A DNA stretch of 64,000 nt from Mycogone perniciosa (GCA_025331125.1 JAOALB010000164.1:1-64000), one strand, 5' to 3'. Counted from the first letter of the stretch, positions 34,988 through 49,302 are shown. The notes: generated by a model from the sequence alone, not told the origin. Program-made: numbers and translations.

Positions 34988-36120
34988 TATTGCTGTCGCA
35001 ACTGGTCTCTTATGTGTCTTCTCCTTTGCGGTCCCTGGCTTTGAACCTCGGTACTCAACACTACTAATGGCTGGGTTGTGCCTTATGCCGCCTTTCCAGA
35101 GCTAGTGGGGCAGGCACTGATTTGGGAAAGAGTAGTTCATCAGGGTGCCAACTTGTGGAGTAGGAAGTATAGAACTAAACATTAAAGCCCTAGAGCTGGG
35201 ATCCGGCCCGGAGCTTTGCTCGGGTTAACCAACTCATGACATTATGTAGGATTTTGGGGGTAGTACCGTAGTGGTGCTGATTGCTCTGGTCGCAAAAGAA
35301 TTTCGGCAACCAAGAAATATGAAGCAGGTTCCTATATTCATAATAAACCATCCTTAATGCATCAATAAGCCAGAAAAAGTAGCATATCTAGAACAAAGTA
35401 CTGAAATGGAGAGCAGCGCATGTGTGGCATACAGGACGACTATTCGTACGGGTGGTATCCTCTAATTTGAGACTGCGGTGATATCTGAGAAATGGCGAAG
35501 TGCCAGTCAGCACTAGTACTGTTCCTAGATCCGGCAGTTGAGCCAGAGTGGATGATGAGCTTTGGGACCCGATGCTCTAAATAATAAGCAAGGATTGGGT
35601 GAATCGGGGCTAGGTGTCTAAAGGAGCGTGTTCTAGAAACACTGCTTGGACCTGGCAACCTGTTGGAAAACACATGGCATTTTACAAAACCCGGATACAA
35701 ATTGCCGACCCTTGATCTTATCGAGGAATGAAATGTCAACAGTTCATGCTTCAAGTTGCCCACTATCTTTAGTGTTCCCGCCTTCCACGCTTATTACGTT
35801 TGGCCCATGTACGAGTACAGCAATCGGTAGCAGACTGACAGTAACGCCAATAGGTGTACCGCCCAAATCACCCCACAAATGAGTTGTTTCATATCTCCGC
35901 ATAGCAGTATCGTAATTATAAGTCTAATTCAAGAGTTGGATGCGATAGGTTTGCAGATTTAATGTCCTTCGTCTAGAAGAAAACAAGAAATATACCAACT
36001 ATCTATTTCGCTTACTGTTTACGTGGATTAAGGGGGAAGCTGTATACAGAAAATACTTACACGTTACAGATACTCATACTACTCTAAGGCAGCTTCCCTC
36101 CTACATTTACAGGTACCCCT
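34988..36120. other. Gene-island border, no gene supported
   Basis: Normal GC declining toward 36.1 kb. Short open frames (for example 35440-35763, minus) have no recognisable features. Confidence 0.5.
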
Positions 36121-39100
36121 ACCTTTAGGTGCCTATTTATAGTAAAAATCACCGCCTTTTAATTAACTATTAAGAAAATACTTTTAAATCCCTCCCTTGC
36201 CTTGCTTAGACCCTTTAAGCAAGATAATAACCGCCTTTATCGTCTTAAATGCCTAACCCACCTAAATTATTACTGCCGCCAAGCTAGCAATAAACCCTTA
36301 AAACTAAAAAAGGCTATTTTAGCTCTTTTAAATATCGTAAACTTATTTATACAGTTTATTACACTTAAAAAGTACTTAATTAAAGAAATCTGCTTTAAAA
36401 GTATTAAAGCTTTAAAAATCAACGTTAATAATGAAACCCTTAAGCCTAGCCTTAAAAGAATAACTAGTTTATATAAACCCTTTAATATATCTTTTTATAG
36501 CTATTTAAGAAAGTAATATATAAAAAGAAATTAAAAATATTTATAAAAAGGTATTATTAAATAGCTTTAAAGCTATTAATATTTTTGTATTATATTTAAA
36601 AAAGAATATTATAAAGCTGTTATTTTATAAATTATAAAAGCCTTTTAAAAATCTTCTATTAACTTTACTGGTATTTAATATTATAAATTAAAAGCTATTT
36701 TAACCTTTGAAAAGTTACATATTAATAATAATAATAATATTTAATATTTTAAAGCTATAAAGAAATAAACTTTAATTAGTTTATTTAACCCTATAAACTT
36801 TATTTTATGAAATACAAATAGTTTATTATTATTTATTAATACATTAAATAAAGGCTTTATAGTATTTTATATTGAATTAATTAAATAAAGATTATATTTT
36901 ATAAAACTCCCTTTTACCTTTAGATTTAATAACAGAGAATAAAATAAAAATAAAGTTATTCATAAATTAAGAAATATTAAAAAGGTAATGAAAATGATAT
37001 AATTGATATTAATAATAAGGTTTTCCTTTAAATCCATTTAAATTATAGTTGAAGGAATGTTTCAATTATGACTATTGAAAATAATATTATTTAAATATAT
37101 AATATGAACTATATAAATATTATTTGTATATAAAAGGTTTATTTAAGCTTTATATTATAAATTTAAAACTGAGATATAGATAAAGCCTTTTTTCTTTAAT
37201 TTATTAATTATTAATTATTAAAAAAAAGAAATTAAAAAAAGCAGAAACTTAATAAACTTTTGTAATATAAAAAGTGCTTTATTATTATATTAATATAAAA
37301 GGGATTTATTTTATAAACTTTATAATTACTATTAAAAAAAGCTTTAAGCTAAATCTATTAACCTTTTTACTATATATAAACTATTTTAATAAAATAAAAT
37401 AATTAACTTTTAAAATTAAATTATTTTATTTTAAAGGAAAATTAAGTTTACCTTTAAACTATTTGAATACTTTAACTTTACAAAGAAATTAACTTTAAAG
37501 GTATAAAGTATTTAAAAGTTTAGAATAGTTGATTTTATAAAAATATATTTAAATATTAATATAAATAAATTTAAAGTAATACTTTAAAACATAATTTAAA
37601 ATAAAACTACTTATAAGTATATTTATATTATAAAAGTTATAAAATTAATATAAAACTTAAATATAAGAGGTACCTTCATTATAGCCCTTTAAAGTTAATA
37701 TAAAAGGCTTATAATAAATAATAGTAAAGGTAAATTAATTCTTTTTACTTTAATAAAAGGTTTTTTATATTTTAACCTATAAGTGTTATAAACCTTTTTT
37801 TAAAATAAACCTTTATTTTACTATAATTAATATTAAAAGTTTTAATAAAATTATTGATTTATATTTTATTAGATACATTACTTTTATTAAAGTTAATTAT
37901 TTAAATTGCTAGTAATAATATTGATATAAATATTAAATAAATAATATACTTTGTTAATTAAACTATGAAAAATATAGTGTTTAAATACTATAAATAAAAC
38001 TAAAATAAAGGTTGAAAGATTATAATATTATACCTTTATTTATATAAAAAGGCAGCTTTAATATTATTTCAATATAGAAACTATAAGTAAAATAAGATTA
38101 TACTTCCCTATATAAATAAATAAAGAGTTAGTTAAAGTATAAAACCTTTAACCCTTTAAAGAATTAAATATAAAACCCCCTTTTAATTTCTATATATATT
38201 AAAATCTTATTTAACCTATTAATAATTTAATTTAAATATATTGACCTTAAAGACTATTATAGTTAAAGACTTCAATATAATATATTAAACTTAATAACTT
38301 AATAGTAAAAGTAATATTATAGGAAATAAAATTAAACAATAAATGAAAGGAGTAAATCTTTTTCCCTCTTTAAGTTATATACTAATTAGCTATTATAATA
38401 ATATAATTAAATAGATTTATATTTATATAACTGTTTAAATAATAGTAAATAAATAATTAAATATAAAGTTAAACTACTTTATATTTATTATTACTTTATT
38501 GAATTTAATAGTTTTATTAATTATTAAATATAAAATTCATATTTTAATTGAATTCCTTTTAAATTTCGATTAATTAATATATAGCTATAAATATTACCTA
38601 CTAAACCTTAACCTTTATAGTATTATATTAAAAGATTTAAATAAAGCAGCTTAGATATTATAAAACCTTTCTACTACTACTATAATAAAAGCTTAAAAAA
38701 AGTAGTAAAATAGTTATAGTGCTTTATAATAAAACTATAATTATAAAAAGGTATAAAAGGCTATAGCAGTAACTATTAATATATTTAAAGAAAAGAAAGC
38801 TATTAAAAAGACTTTATATATAATTGTTCTGTTTAAAGAAGCAGCCTATTAAAATTTAATTATAATTATAATAAAATTAAATAAAGGTATATTCTAAGTA
38901 ATTAAATAAGAAAAGGCTATTAATTAATTTCAACTATTACTTTTAATAACTAAAGACTATTACATTACAAATTTTATAAATAAAATTATCCTTTTATAAA
39001 GGATAGTCTTTAAATACAAAAAAGAATTTAAAAATAGTAATACCTTTTAAAATTATTTAATTTACCCTTTTAAAATGGTCCTTTAAAATAAAAAAGTAAA

Positions 39101-41765
39101 TAAAGAAAAGGTAATAAAAGGTATTATTAAAGTAAAGAATATTACCTTTAAAATAAATGAAATTTAAATAAAACTTTTTAAAATAACTTAGTTAATAGTT
39201 AATGGTTTTTTTTATAAACTCTTTAAAAAATACTTAAAAATTAAATATTATTTAAACTTTTTTTAAAAGATTAAAGTAACCTTTATAGTTAATGTTACGT
39301 TTATATTATATAAATAAAGGCTTAAAAATACTATTAATATAAAGGATTATAAAAGATATATTTAAAGATAAAGTTCTTTTAAAATAATGCTTTAAAGCTT
39401 TAAAAAAAAAGGTACTATAAACCTTTTTAGGAGCTTTACTTATAATATAAAATTAATACTCTGTAAAAGAAAGAAAATATTAATCTTTACTTTTAATATA
39501 TTAAAGGTTTCTAATATTATAATAAATATGGTTATATTAATTTGTGAAATAAATAAAGTCTTTTTAAAATAACTATATAGTTTTTATTTGAAAGGAAAGA
39601 AGTATTATTTTCCTTTATAATAAATATAAATACAAAACTCTTTAAAGATCCTCCTTTTAATAAATTTTATTCATATTATATATTAGTTTACTTTTTAAAA
39701 TAAAATAACCCAACAATAAATAGTTTAATTATATAAATAATATTGCCTTTTTATCTATAAGCCTTTATATAAAGGATACTTTAATAATATTATAAAATAC
39801 ATTAAATTAAATAATCTAATAAAGTTTAAAAAAATAATGTCTTTTACTTTAAATTAAATTAAATTCCTTTACTTTTATAAAAACATATATTTAATTTTTA
39901 ATATTTAATAATATTAAGTGAAAAATAAATTAACTTTAAAGAATATATAAAATAGTTTAATGTTATTTTTAACTTTAACTTATTGTTTGAAAAATATATA
40001 AAGGCCTAAATAGGTAAAACTTTAAAAATAATTAACTTTTTAAAAGGGTTTAATAAAATTTTAAAAAGCTCTCCCTTTAATATAATAACTATAATAGTTA
40101 AAGCTTATATATTACTAATTGCTTAATATAATATAAAAATATAATAGCTTAACTTAAAAAAAGAATTTAAAAATAACTTTAATAAAATAATAAATATAAA
40201 TATTAGTAATATTATAGTAAAATTAAATAAAGCCTTTTAGACAATAGCCTATATTATCCTTTTAATTTTAAGAGACTACCTTTATTTCAATAGTTTATAA
40301 AAAGTTTAATATCCTATATATATTTACAGTTTTTATTTAAATAAAATTAAAACAAATATATTTAATTTATAAATCTAAACTACTTTTATTTATTGATTAA
40401 TAGACTTAATAGAATTAATAAACTATAAATCTAACTCTTTATAGCTTACTTATAAAAACAATTAAATTTATTAATATATTTATTTAATTTACTTTCTTTA
40501 TTTATAAACTTTATTTTATTAAAGCTAGTGTAAAGTTTAAAATATTTAAAGAAAAGGTAACTATAAAAAACTACTTTAAATTGATAAATTTATTATTAGC
40601 TTCAACAATAATAATTTACGTAAATAGTTTTTAATTTAATAAAAAAACTAAATAAAACTAGTAATATACTATAAAGTTAAAGTCTATAAAAGATATAGAC
40701 TATTTACTAAAATAAAAGTCTATAATATAAAAGCTATAAAAGCTATGAAAATATTAAAATAATAGTTAAATTAATAAAAAATATATCTTTTAATAATATA
40801 TTAATAGTTAAAGGCTTATTAACTAAAGCTTTAACTTTATTATAAAAAGACTTTATATAATTTTAATATATAATAAAAGAATATACCTTTATAAAGTATT
40901 TATTTTTTAAGTGTTAAACTATAAAGATATATAAAGTAATAAAATAATAAATAAATTTGTAAAAGAAAAAATAACTTATAACCTTTTTTTTAAAGTTAAA
41001 GCACTTTAATATATATTAAATATTAAATAAAGGTAAAAGAAATAACTTTTTAAAAAGCTATTAATTATAAAACTTAAAAGTATTTATAAACCCTTTAAAA
41101 CTAAAACTCCTTTGATTTATATTATATAAACTATTAATAAAAAGGTTTAATTATAGAAACTTTTGAAACTATTTTAACTATAATATATTATCCTATTATA
41201 AATATAGCTCTTTTCAAGAGTTAAGGCATTTTATTAAATACTATATAATAACAAGCTTCCTCTTTAAAATATTAAAAGGTAAAAGACTAATTATATACCT
41301 ATTAAAACTTATAAGAAATGAAGCTTTTTAAAAGTTAATAAAGTAAAGAAACCTATATAGTCCCCCTTTATAAAATATAAATTAAAAATACACTGAAACT
41401 TTCCTTTATGTAGCGAAATATAGCAAATAAAGTCTAGCCCCTTAACTTTTATTAACCTATTACCTAAATAAAGCTCTTATAGTTAAATATAAAATAGTTA
41501 TAAATAGTAATAAAACATACTACTTTAAGGCTAAACCTGCAGCCCTTAATTAATCTTTATTACTATAGTTTAGGACCTGCTTTATAGATAGCTACCTATA
41601 ATATTACTTATATAGTTGCCATTTATTTTAGTTTAAAAATATTGGAAGTTTAACTGTATATAAACAAGAATATAATATACAAGAATATTACTAATACGTA
41701 TTTTATTTAAATAATTCTGAATTGTAGTATAGAGTAAAGATAAGGTATAAAACAAGTACCTAATA

Positions 41766-42114
41766 AGTTAACTAATATAGCTAGAAAGACTTTGGTACCT
41801 AAAACAATTAAGAAAAACCTAAAAGCTATATTAATTTATTAAGAATTTACTTTAAAGAAAATTATTAAAAATAAATAAAATAATAAATAAAATAAAATAT
41901 TAAATAATAATTTAAAATAATATTACTTTATAAATAATTATAATAAAAGTTTTTTAAGGTATTTTTATTTAGTTTTCTTAATTTATTTATAATATATTTA
42001 TTTCTATTATTATACTATATATATTATTTTATTTTCTTAAGAACTTAAAAAACCTATTATAATTAGCTTTGGTTTTTAGGTACTAATATTCTTCCAGTTT
42101 ATACTAGTTAACCT
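41766..42114. repeat. Degenerate inverted repeat, MITE-like
   Basis: The left arm (gttaactaatatagctagaa ... ggtacctaaaa) and the right arm (inverted gttaactagtataaactgga ... agtacctaaaa) pair over about 45-60 bases with roughly three quarters identity by eye. The core is almost pure A/T and itself partly self-complementary. Confidence 0.45.
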
Positions 42115-43059
42115 ATAGGTCGGATATCCTTAAATGCTTACTTAGGGTAATAAACCTTTCTAAAATAAAGTGCTGGATATAGCCCATAAAAAAAGCCCCT
42201 TAATAAAGATAAAGAGAAATATAAATAGGCTCCTGTATATAAACTGAAAATATACCGCAAGTTATATAAATAATAGCACTTTTATTAAAACTAAGTTATA
42301 TAATAAAGCCATTAAACTTTATATAAGTGGATCAGCAAGCTCGCAACTTTACTTATTAAGCTCCTCTAATAATTAGTTAGGTTTTAAAGTCCTAACCTAT
42401 AACTTCACTAGCCCCCTAAGGTCGCTATAGGTTTTATATTAAAAGTAGTACCTTTTAATATACTATATTAAATTTCATAAAAACTTAAAATGAAATGGTT
42501 TAATTAAAGTATATAATTAATTACTTAAAATTTATATTATTAAACTATACAAGAGTTATATATTAATATATAATATTTTAATAGAATTTTAAAGTAAACG
42601 ATAAATAAATATTTAGGATTATATATATATATATATATTAATATTTTTTAATATTATATAAATTAACATAAAAAGTTTAAATAAATATATAAAAAGTATA
42701 AAGATTTACAATACTATATAATAAAGTATAATATATTAATATGATATTCTTTTATATTATTTAATATAATCTATATTTATAAATATAATAATATAATTAC
42801 TTTTACTTGAACTTTTTAATAGTTTATTTAATTATAAATAATACTTTAAATAAAATTTTAAAAAAGGTTTTTATAAATTAAATATAAAATATTATATATA
42901 AATTAACTACTTTTAAAATATTAAAATTTACTATATCTATTTAAGCCTTTAATTCAAATATTTAATATATTAAGAATTTTAAAAAAATAAACATAAATCT
43001 TAATATTTCTATATTATTTACTTTTAAACCTTGTTTCTTTTTTAATATAGAATATAATT

Positions 43060-43062
<3 letters not shown>

Positions 43063-43093
<31 letters not shown>
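43063..43093. repeat. (AT)n microsatellite
   Basis: About 30 bases of perfect AT alternation near the right end of the AT-rich block. A shorter run lies near 42620. Confidence 0.9.
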
Positions 43094-43098
<5 letters not shown>

Positions 43099-43180
43099 TA
43101 TTTAATTAAATATTTTAAGTTAAAGTATTTTATTTTATTTTATATAGTATTTTTTATAGAAGTTTAAAAAGGTAGTACTT

Positions 43181-46100
43181 TTAGTGTAAAACCCTAGCGA
43201 TCTTGGGGGGTGGCGAGGTTCAGGGTCGGCACTCTAGAAGGACAACGTTATAAGCAATTGAACTCTGCTTACCTTCAGCGCTGTCGCTTGCAGCACCCTG
43301 CTTTTTTCGGCAGCCTGTAGCCAAAGCGGGTTGCTTATTTCCTTTCTTCTCTCTGGCGCCATATCCTTCTTCTTTTTGCCTTTCTAACTGGATTGCGTAA
43401 AATGCATATTAAAGGAGAGAACTTGTGGAGCCTGTGCGTTTGGGGGTTATCAAGGCTCTCTCTAAATATAGACATGCACTCCGTAGATTGCCACCATTAC
43501 TCTCGGTATAGCCTCGCTACGTGCTACTTCTAATAGCACCGAGTACTAATGTTAGTGCTGACTGTTGATTCCATTATACGGAGTAAATGAATCCCTACCC
43601 TAATACTATGCATAGATTTCGAGCCGCAGCTGTACCATGACATATTGGCGGGGGAATAATGCATACAAGTGTTGTAGAATTAATAGGGAAGATATTAATA
43701 ATGAGTACCTCTTCTCAACTGCTTTGGAAAAGGCGGACACAGTATGCGACTCGGTTCAAGGTCGTATCTCATGCATCCAAAATAGCATCATTAACTACCC
43801 AAAAACTCGTATCACGGTTTGCTTCAACAAGGTAGAACTGAATTCTCTTGCCACCTTCATGCCTATGAGGCTTGTCGATTCATCAAAATATTACCTGTGA
43901 CGATGGCACCGATCAAAAATCCAAGGGTTTTATGACTTCTTAGTCTAGAGATCTAAATCGTTCGTCTCAGGGCTACCGGTGCCGAGTAGGTTGGTTACCA
44001 CATTGGGAGCGTGCAAAATGTCACATGCAGTGTACAACATGTAATCATCACGTCCAACAGCACCATTCAGGAACTGCTGTTCCTGAAAGCCCTAGTGCTG
44101 ACCTGTTCTAAAGAGTCGTGAGCCTATTACGGAATACTCCACACCTGTATAGAGACTGCTAATACAGAGATAGGTAATGATGTGGATGTGTGGAAATTGC
44201 ATTGCTATACATTGGACTACCTGTCTCGCTGGTCACGGCACTCTGTTCACAAGCCGACCGGATAGTACGAGCTTACCCACGCTAGAGATTGAATGAAATT
44301 AGGGTGAGAGACAGGTTGCCTATTTCGGCAGTTGAAAACATATAAAGGGGCTTGCCTCAGATGGGATACATTCCGACGGCATCTAAGCTCTCGTTTTCAC
44401 CGTATTAATTCCTGGTGCGGCGGGTCTGCAGTAGTAATCCCGAAAGGTTCAATCTTTGAGATGTGGATATTGAGAACAAATAACCCTTTACATGAGTAGT
44501 GGAAAAATTTCGGGCTCTTACAACCCCTTCACCAATGGTGTAGTAGGGTCTGACACTCAGATAGCCTCGTCAATGTTATTTAGGGCTATCAGTACGGAGT
44601 ACAAGACCCGGATATATGGACAACTTGGACATAATGAATGAGAAATATACCCGGAACTCAACTACAGTAGCTAGAGAACAAAATATGTACATGAATCCAT
44701 TAGCTTCAGTACCACTGTCACGACTGTGGCCACTAACCACCCTTGACTAGTGGAATGTTTAACTTGACTTACACACTGAATATAAAATTCAACTCAAGGG
44801 ATAGGGCCAAGATGAAAGACATCGTCCGCACCCCAAGCTGGGAGGAATTTAAATAGTTGCATAATTGGGCCCTAGTAACCCCAGCCTTCACCAGCGAGGA
44901 AAAAGAATTATCAACGTAATTTGTCGGGTTGACGACGCGCCCGTCCCAGTCAAAGGCTATGTACCTAATCTGCTAACCATCAGTTTTAGTAGGTACTATG
45001 TAAGATCATATCACCTTGAGGCTATACCTACCCAATAACGTAATATAGCCGCGCGAGTGAAGGTTTGCTCGCATAGGAAACAATTGCATGTTTGGCATTA
45101 TAATAAAATAGTACCATTGTGTTGTTTTCTTCCTCTATCCAGTTTGTCGAGGGGGGAATGACACTTCCAAACACACACACATACACAACGACTGGTATCG
45201 AGGGCGGACACCCCGCTCCTGACAGAACCACGAAGCCGCAATTGGGTAATATAGGGACTAAGAGATACTGCGGATCATTTGATCATGATACCAGCAGCCG
45301 AAAGCAACCAGCGGTTACCTCCATACGCCTCAGCAACTATAAAAGTTACAGGTGGGGTTGTGTATTGAAGGGGGAAGAAGGTTGCTGTGGATTAAACGAA
45401 AACTCCTTGTTTATCTTTTATAGCTAAAAAATGTAGATGCATGTGTTTTGGGCATGTCAGTTAGTCCCAACAAACTATCAGCTGTGCTCTTGCGCGTCTT
45501 CTTCTCACAGGACCCTGTCGGCTTGATCGAGTGGTGTTGTGTGTGTGATTTTCTAGTTGACAAAGTAAGCGTACACTATATTATCGCATATAATTCAAAT
45601 TTCCTATGAGCGGGAAACCTTGACCGGGGCATCAAGTAAAGAGTATTAATATAAGCTAAGATCTATAACTTTGAGTATAAATCTTTTCTGTCTATAGGAA
45701 ACGCCACCTTTGTTATTGTTTTTATAGGAAAGTTATGCTTTGAGATAATCAATAAAACCCTTATTAAGAAACAAAGTTCTCAGTGGGCTATAACTATTGG
45801 AGGAATGGGCTTTGTTTGTTATTGAGGAGGGTGAAGGGGTCTGTAAACACGTAGCTAGTACGTCAAAGTTGCATAAAGGGGACACGAAGGTAGGGCCTCC
45901 ACAATGGCTGTATTGAATACCTCTGAAAGTTCATAAGGCTTCCTGACATGGAGAAAGATATTACAGCCCTTGGATATGATCGCATAGCAAGCCCCGTGGT
46001 ACCCCGTGACTTTGTTCAGCCAAGAAACCACTAGCAATAATTTATAGCCCTTGCTGACATTGTTTGTTGTGGAATTAAGAATCATGCATAAATGATCTCG

Positions 46101-46388
46101 ATTTCATACAGGAAACTATTTGTCTGAGGATCTAGTATTATTATATTAGAATTATACATTACTGTTATCATGGTCCATCAATCTGATTAATACAAATAGA
46201 TCTTCTCTTGTTCGTGTTTCCAATCCTATTCTATAGTATTAAACGCCCCTAACTGCATTAATTAACCACCTATTAGGGCATTTAGTATTTAGTTTGCGGG
46301 CTCTCTCTTTTATTCCCTGCTTAATAGGCAGGCTAATTGATTGGTTGGAGAATTGTGGTTACCTTATGACTCTGGCTTACAAGCTAGA
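43181..46388. other. Moderate-GC stretch without a recognisable gene
   Basis: The composition returns sharply to normal at about 43190. Open frames are short: an 87-codon ATG frame at 43637-43900 (+) with five cysteines, and frames at 45119-45427 and 45855-46085 without features. None shows a known family, and I could not assemble exons. Near 43260-43400 the minus strand reads a very basic K/R-rich segment with stops, possibly a dead transposase tail. The region looks like eroded former genic or transposon DNA rather than RIP product. Confidence 0.5.
43637..43900 (+). CDS. Small hypothetical ORF (87 aa), doubtful
   Basis: ATG to TGA with M-T-Y-W-R-G at the start and five cysteines, including a C-C pair near residue 12. 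There is no signal peptide, no recognised family and no neighbours to support it. It may be chance or the last exon of a decayed gene. Confidence 0.2.
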   Translation: MTYWRGNNAYKCCRINREDINNEYLFSTALEKADTVCDSVQGRISCIQNSIINYPKTRITVCFNKVELNSLATFMPMRLVDSSKYYL

Positions 46389-46632
46389 TGTCAGAGACTG
46401 GGGACGACCAGAAGAGAGTGAGAGAGTCTGGGAGGTAGCCTAGCCGTAGAGTAGTAGGTGAGTCGCGAGCCAGAAGTAGAAAGGTGACTGTATTGATTGC
46501 TGCCCTCTCCTCCTACGACGTCCAAGGTTCTCTATATATATATGCCTTCCTGTGGTCATGTGGCTTCGTTAAAAAAAAGGGGGGGGGCTGGCTCCCTCTG
46601 TTATCCCTTCTAGTCTCCCTTGACTCCCGACA
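46389..46632 (-). mobile_element. Solo LTR with 5-bp target-site duplication
   Basis: The minus strand runs from TGTCGGGAGTCAAGG to AGTCTCTGACA (244 bp, TG..CA termini with short inverted ends). It contains a TATATATATAG box followed by AGAGAACC, as in LTR promoters. It is flanked on both sides by CTAGA (46384-46388 and 46633-46637). No internal retroelement sequence is next to it, so it is the product of LTR-LTR recombination. It is hardly RIP-mutated and unrelated to the A, B and D LTRs. Confidence 0.85.
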
Positions 46633-46637
46633 CTAGA

Positions 46638-47189
46638 TCACCGCGATAGGGACTAGAGGCGCCCGTAAACAGATTTCAATAATTGAACTTCTTATCTTTA
46701 GAGAATTCTTATCTACACACACGTATCTCTATTTGTACATTAACTCTGATTTTCCCCCATACTCACAGCCGCTATCCTAACATACACATACATAGCATAA
46801 TACGGACTAATCAAAATGCGCCAATTACATCAAATAATTACCTATATAAACTGCCGAAAGCACCTTTATAACAAGGGATTCATCACGTTCAAATATAGTG
46901 TGCAGGAGGGAGATTTGGGTGGGCTGCTGGGTCGTAAAGCTGTACGGCTAGATATATACGTTAGTTCTGTTTAATCCTACATAATTGCCCTATCTGCCTA
47001 CTATACTAAATTGGACTTAGTGTACGGGATATGTATAGAGAGTTGGCTCAAAAGGGTGGGTAGCTAAGGAAAAGTGATGTACAAATGGAGACGTGTGTGT
47101 GCGTAAACAAGTATTCTCCATGTTCATTCAGATCTACTATACTCTTCGACAAAACTGCGGTGCCTTTAGGGGCCAATTAGGTATCAATT
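46638..47189. other. Intergenic, no gene seen
   Basis: Normal-GC DNA up to the abrupt change to AT-rich sequence at about 47190. A 62-codon frame at 46683-46871 has no features. Confidence 0.5.
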
Positions 47190-48661
47190 ATATTATTTTA
47201 AGCTTAAAGTAATATTTTAATAAACTATATTATATTACTATTTAACTATAACTAGTAAAGCTTAATTTATAAAACTATTTTTATAATAATATACTATTTA
47301 ATAAAAGTATACTCTTTGAGTACTATTTCTATACTTAATATTCAAGAATTTAGTAATACTTTTATTTTATATACTTATATTTTATATAAAGCCTTAAAAA
47401 TAATTATATTAAATTAAAGTATTTAATTTATATTTATATTTTAAAAGTAACTATTTAAATAGCTTAAAACTTATTTCAAATATTCTTTAATTTATTATTT
47501 AAAAACTAATAGTTAAATTAAATAATTATATATAAAAGTCAAGTAATATTTTAAATAATTTATAAAATTTTATTAGAATAATTAAATAAAGAATTATTTA
47601 TTTATTTAATTATGCTAATAAACATTAAACATTTAAAATAATAAAAACTTTATTATTTTTGATATATTATAGTTTTTATTGATATTTAAAAGTTAAGCCT
47701 TTAAACCTTTATTTATTAAACTTATTTACTATTTAAAAGAAAGGTTTTTATAAAATAAATATTATAGTTAAATACTTTGAATAAATTTTAAATTAATTAA
47801 AACCCTTTATACTAGAATTAATTATTTAATATAAAGCTATAGCTGATATATTAAAAAAGGATTTAGATTAATTTATAATTTATAAAAAGGTATAATTAAA
47901 GATCAAATACTTTTAAAGAAACTTCTTAATAAAAAAGGGAGATAATAAAGAGGTAAGCCTATATAAAATCTTTAATATATACCTTTAAGTTTATTAATTT
48001 AAGCTTTTTAATTATATTTACATTTTCCTTATATTTTATAACTCTTTTTTAAAACTATTAGCAGTTAATACAATAGCCTAATAAATATCTTTATTAAAAG
48101 AAAGTACTTTTAATAAATAGAAAAATACAAATATATAAAGATGAATCTTTAAAAAAGATAATGAAATAAATAAAATAATAAACAGCTAAATATTTAATAA
48201 TATTCTTAACTGCTATAATAATAATAACCTATATTATTATATAGCTTAAAAATATGATATATTAAGCCAATAACCTATAAAAGACTTGAAAAAATAAAAC
48301 GCTGCCTTTTTAAAATACTATATAAAAAACCTTAATAAGCCTAGCCTGCCTGCCTACATTAAGAAAAGGAAAATAACCAATTAATTAAACCTATAATACA
48401 GTAGCTACTTATAATAAAATTAATATAATAAAAGGATTAAAATATATATAGTTTTAGAATAGTTATTTAAAGGCAAATAGAGTTTAAAAGGGGGGGTGCT
48501 ATTACAGCACTAAACCTGCCCTCTAAGAACTTATTAATATCATATACATCCTTATATAGTAGCTTAGTCCTACACCTTTAAACTATATTCTTTTAGCTTA
48601 TTACTTTATTTAAAGTATAATAAAGATGTTACCTTAACCTACTATTCTATATACTATAATA
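47190..48661 (+). mobile_element. 5'-truncated gypsy A copy, opposite orientation
   Basis: Plus-strand sequence here matches the reverse complement of about 50560-52030. It includes the end of the internal region, the polypurine tract (aaaagggggggtg at 48487-48499) and a full LTR (48500-48661). The pol 5' part and the 5' LTR are absent; the left break coincides with the AT-rich border. It is heavily RIP-mutated. Confidence 0.75.
48500..48661 (+). repeat. 3' LTR of the truncated gypsy A copy
   Basis: A 162-bp LTR starting tattacagcactaaacctgc, an inverted copy of 50560-50721. Confidence 0.85.
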
Positions 48662-49302
48662 TATAGAATTTAAATAATTTCTTTTTTTTATAATTTATTA
48701 ATTATTAATAGACTATTTAATAATTTCTTTTTATTTATATAAAGAGTATATATATAATTTTCAAAATTAATTTAAAATCTATTATTTTATAAAGCTTTTA
48801 GTTTATAAAATTTAAAATATAAAGATATTATAAATAATATATAAATAAATTATTTAATTAAATAAAACATAGTTTTTCTTATTATATTATAAAATTAACC
48901 TATAATTATATATATTAAGAAATAAGTTAATAAAAACTTAAAAAGCTATTAATACTAAACATTTAAACCTTTACTATTTTTTAAAGGTTAAAATTTTATG
49001 TTTTATGTTTTATAGGCTGTTAATAAAAATATTAAAATATAAAGACGTTTAGAAATATTATAAATACTTTAAATATAAAAGGTTTTTTTATATATATACT
49101 AAATAAAGAAAGTTAAATTATTTTATAAAACATAAAATAATTAAACCTTTTTTTAAATATTCTTTTAAAAAAACCCTTTTTTATTTATTTATTTAAACTT
49201 ATATAAAGTAAAGCCTTTTATAAACTAAAAAAAAGTAAACCTTTATAGCCTTATTTTAGCAGAAATAAATTAATATTATTTACATTAATCCTTTTTCCTT
49301 TA
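48662..49302. other. AT-rich spacer, no gene seen
   Basis: RIP-type sequence with short self-complementary stretches and no assignable element. Its last five bases (ctTTA, 49298-49302) are the left target duplication of the next element. Confidence 0.5.

Larger units (their letters stand above)
36121..43180. other. RIP-type AT-rich block, element identity unresolved
   Basis: Seven kilobases with TpA-rich, stop-saturated sequence in all frames. The first 400 bases are less affected and hold a 104-codon plus-strand frame (36202-36516) rich in K/L/N with no family match I recognise. I could not find reverse-transcriptase, transposase or helicase motifs, nor the LTRs of families A, B or D. Slightly GC-richer patches occur near 41.4-41.6 kb and 42.1-42.45 kb. 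Probably old transposons mutated beyond recognition. Confidence 0.6.

Noticed and set aside
45119..45427. 102-codon open frame as a gene
   Set aside because: It has no recognisable features, no supporting exon structure and no upstream signals.
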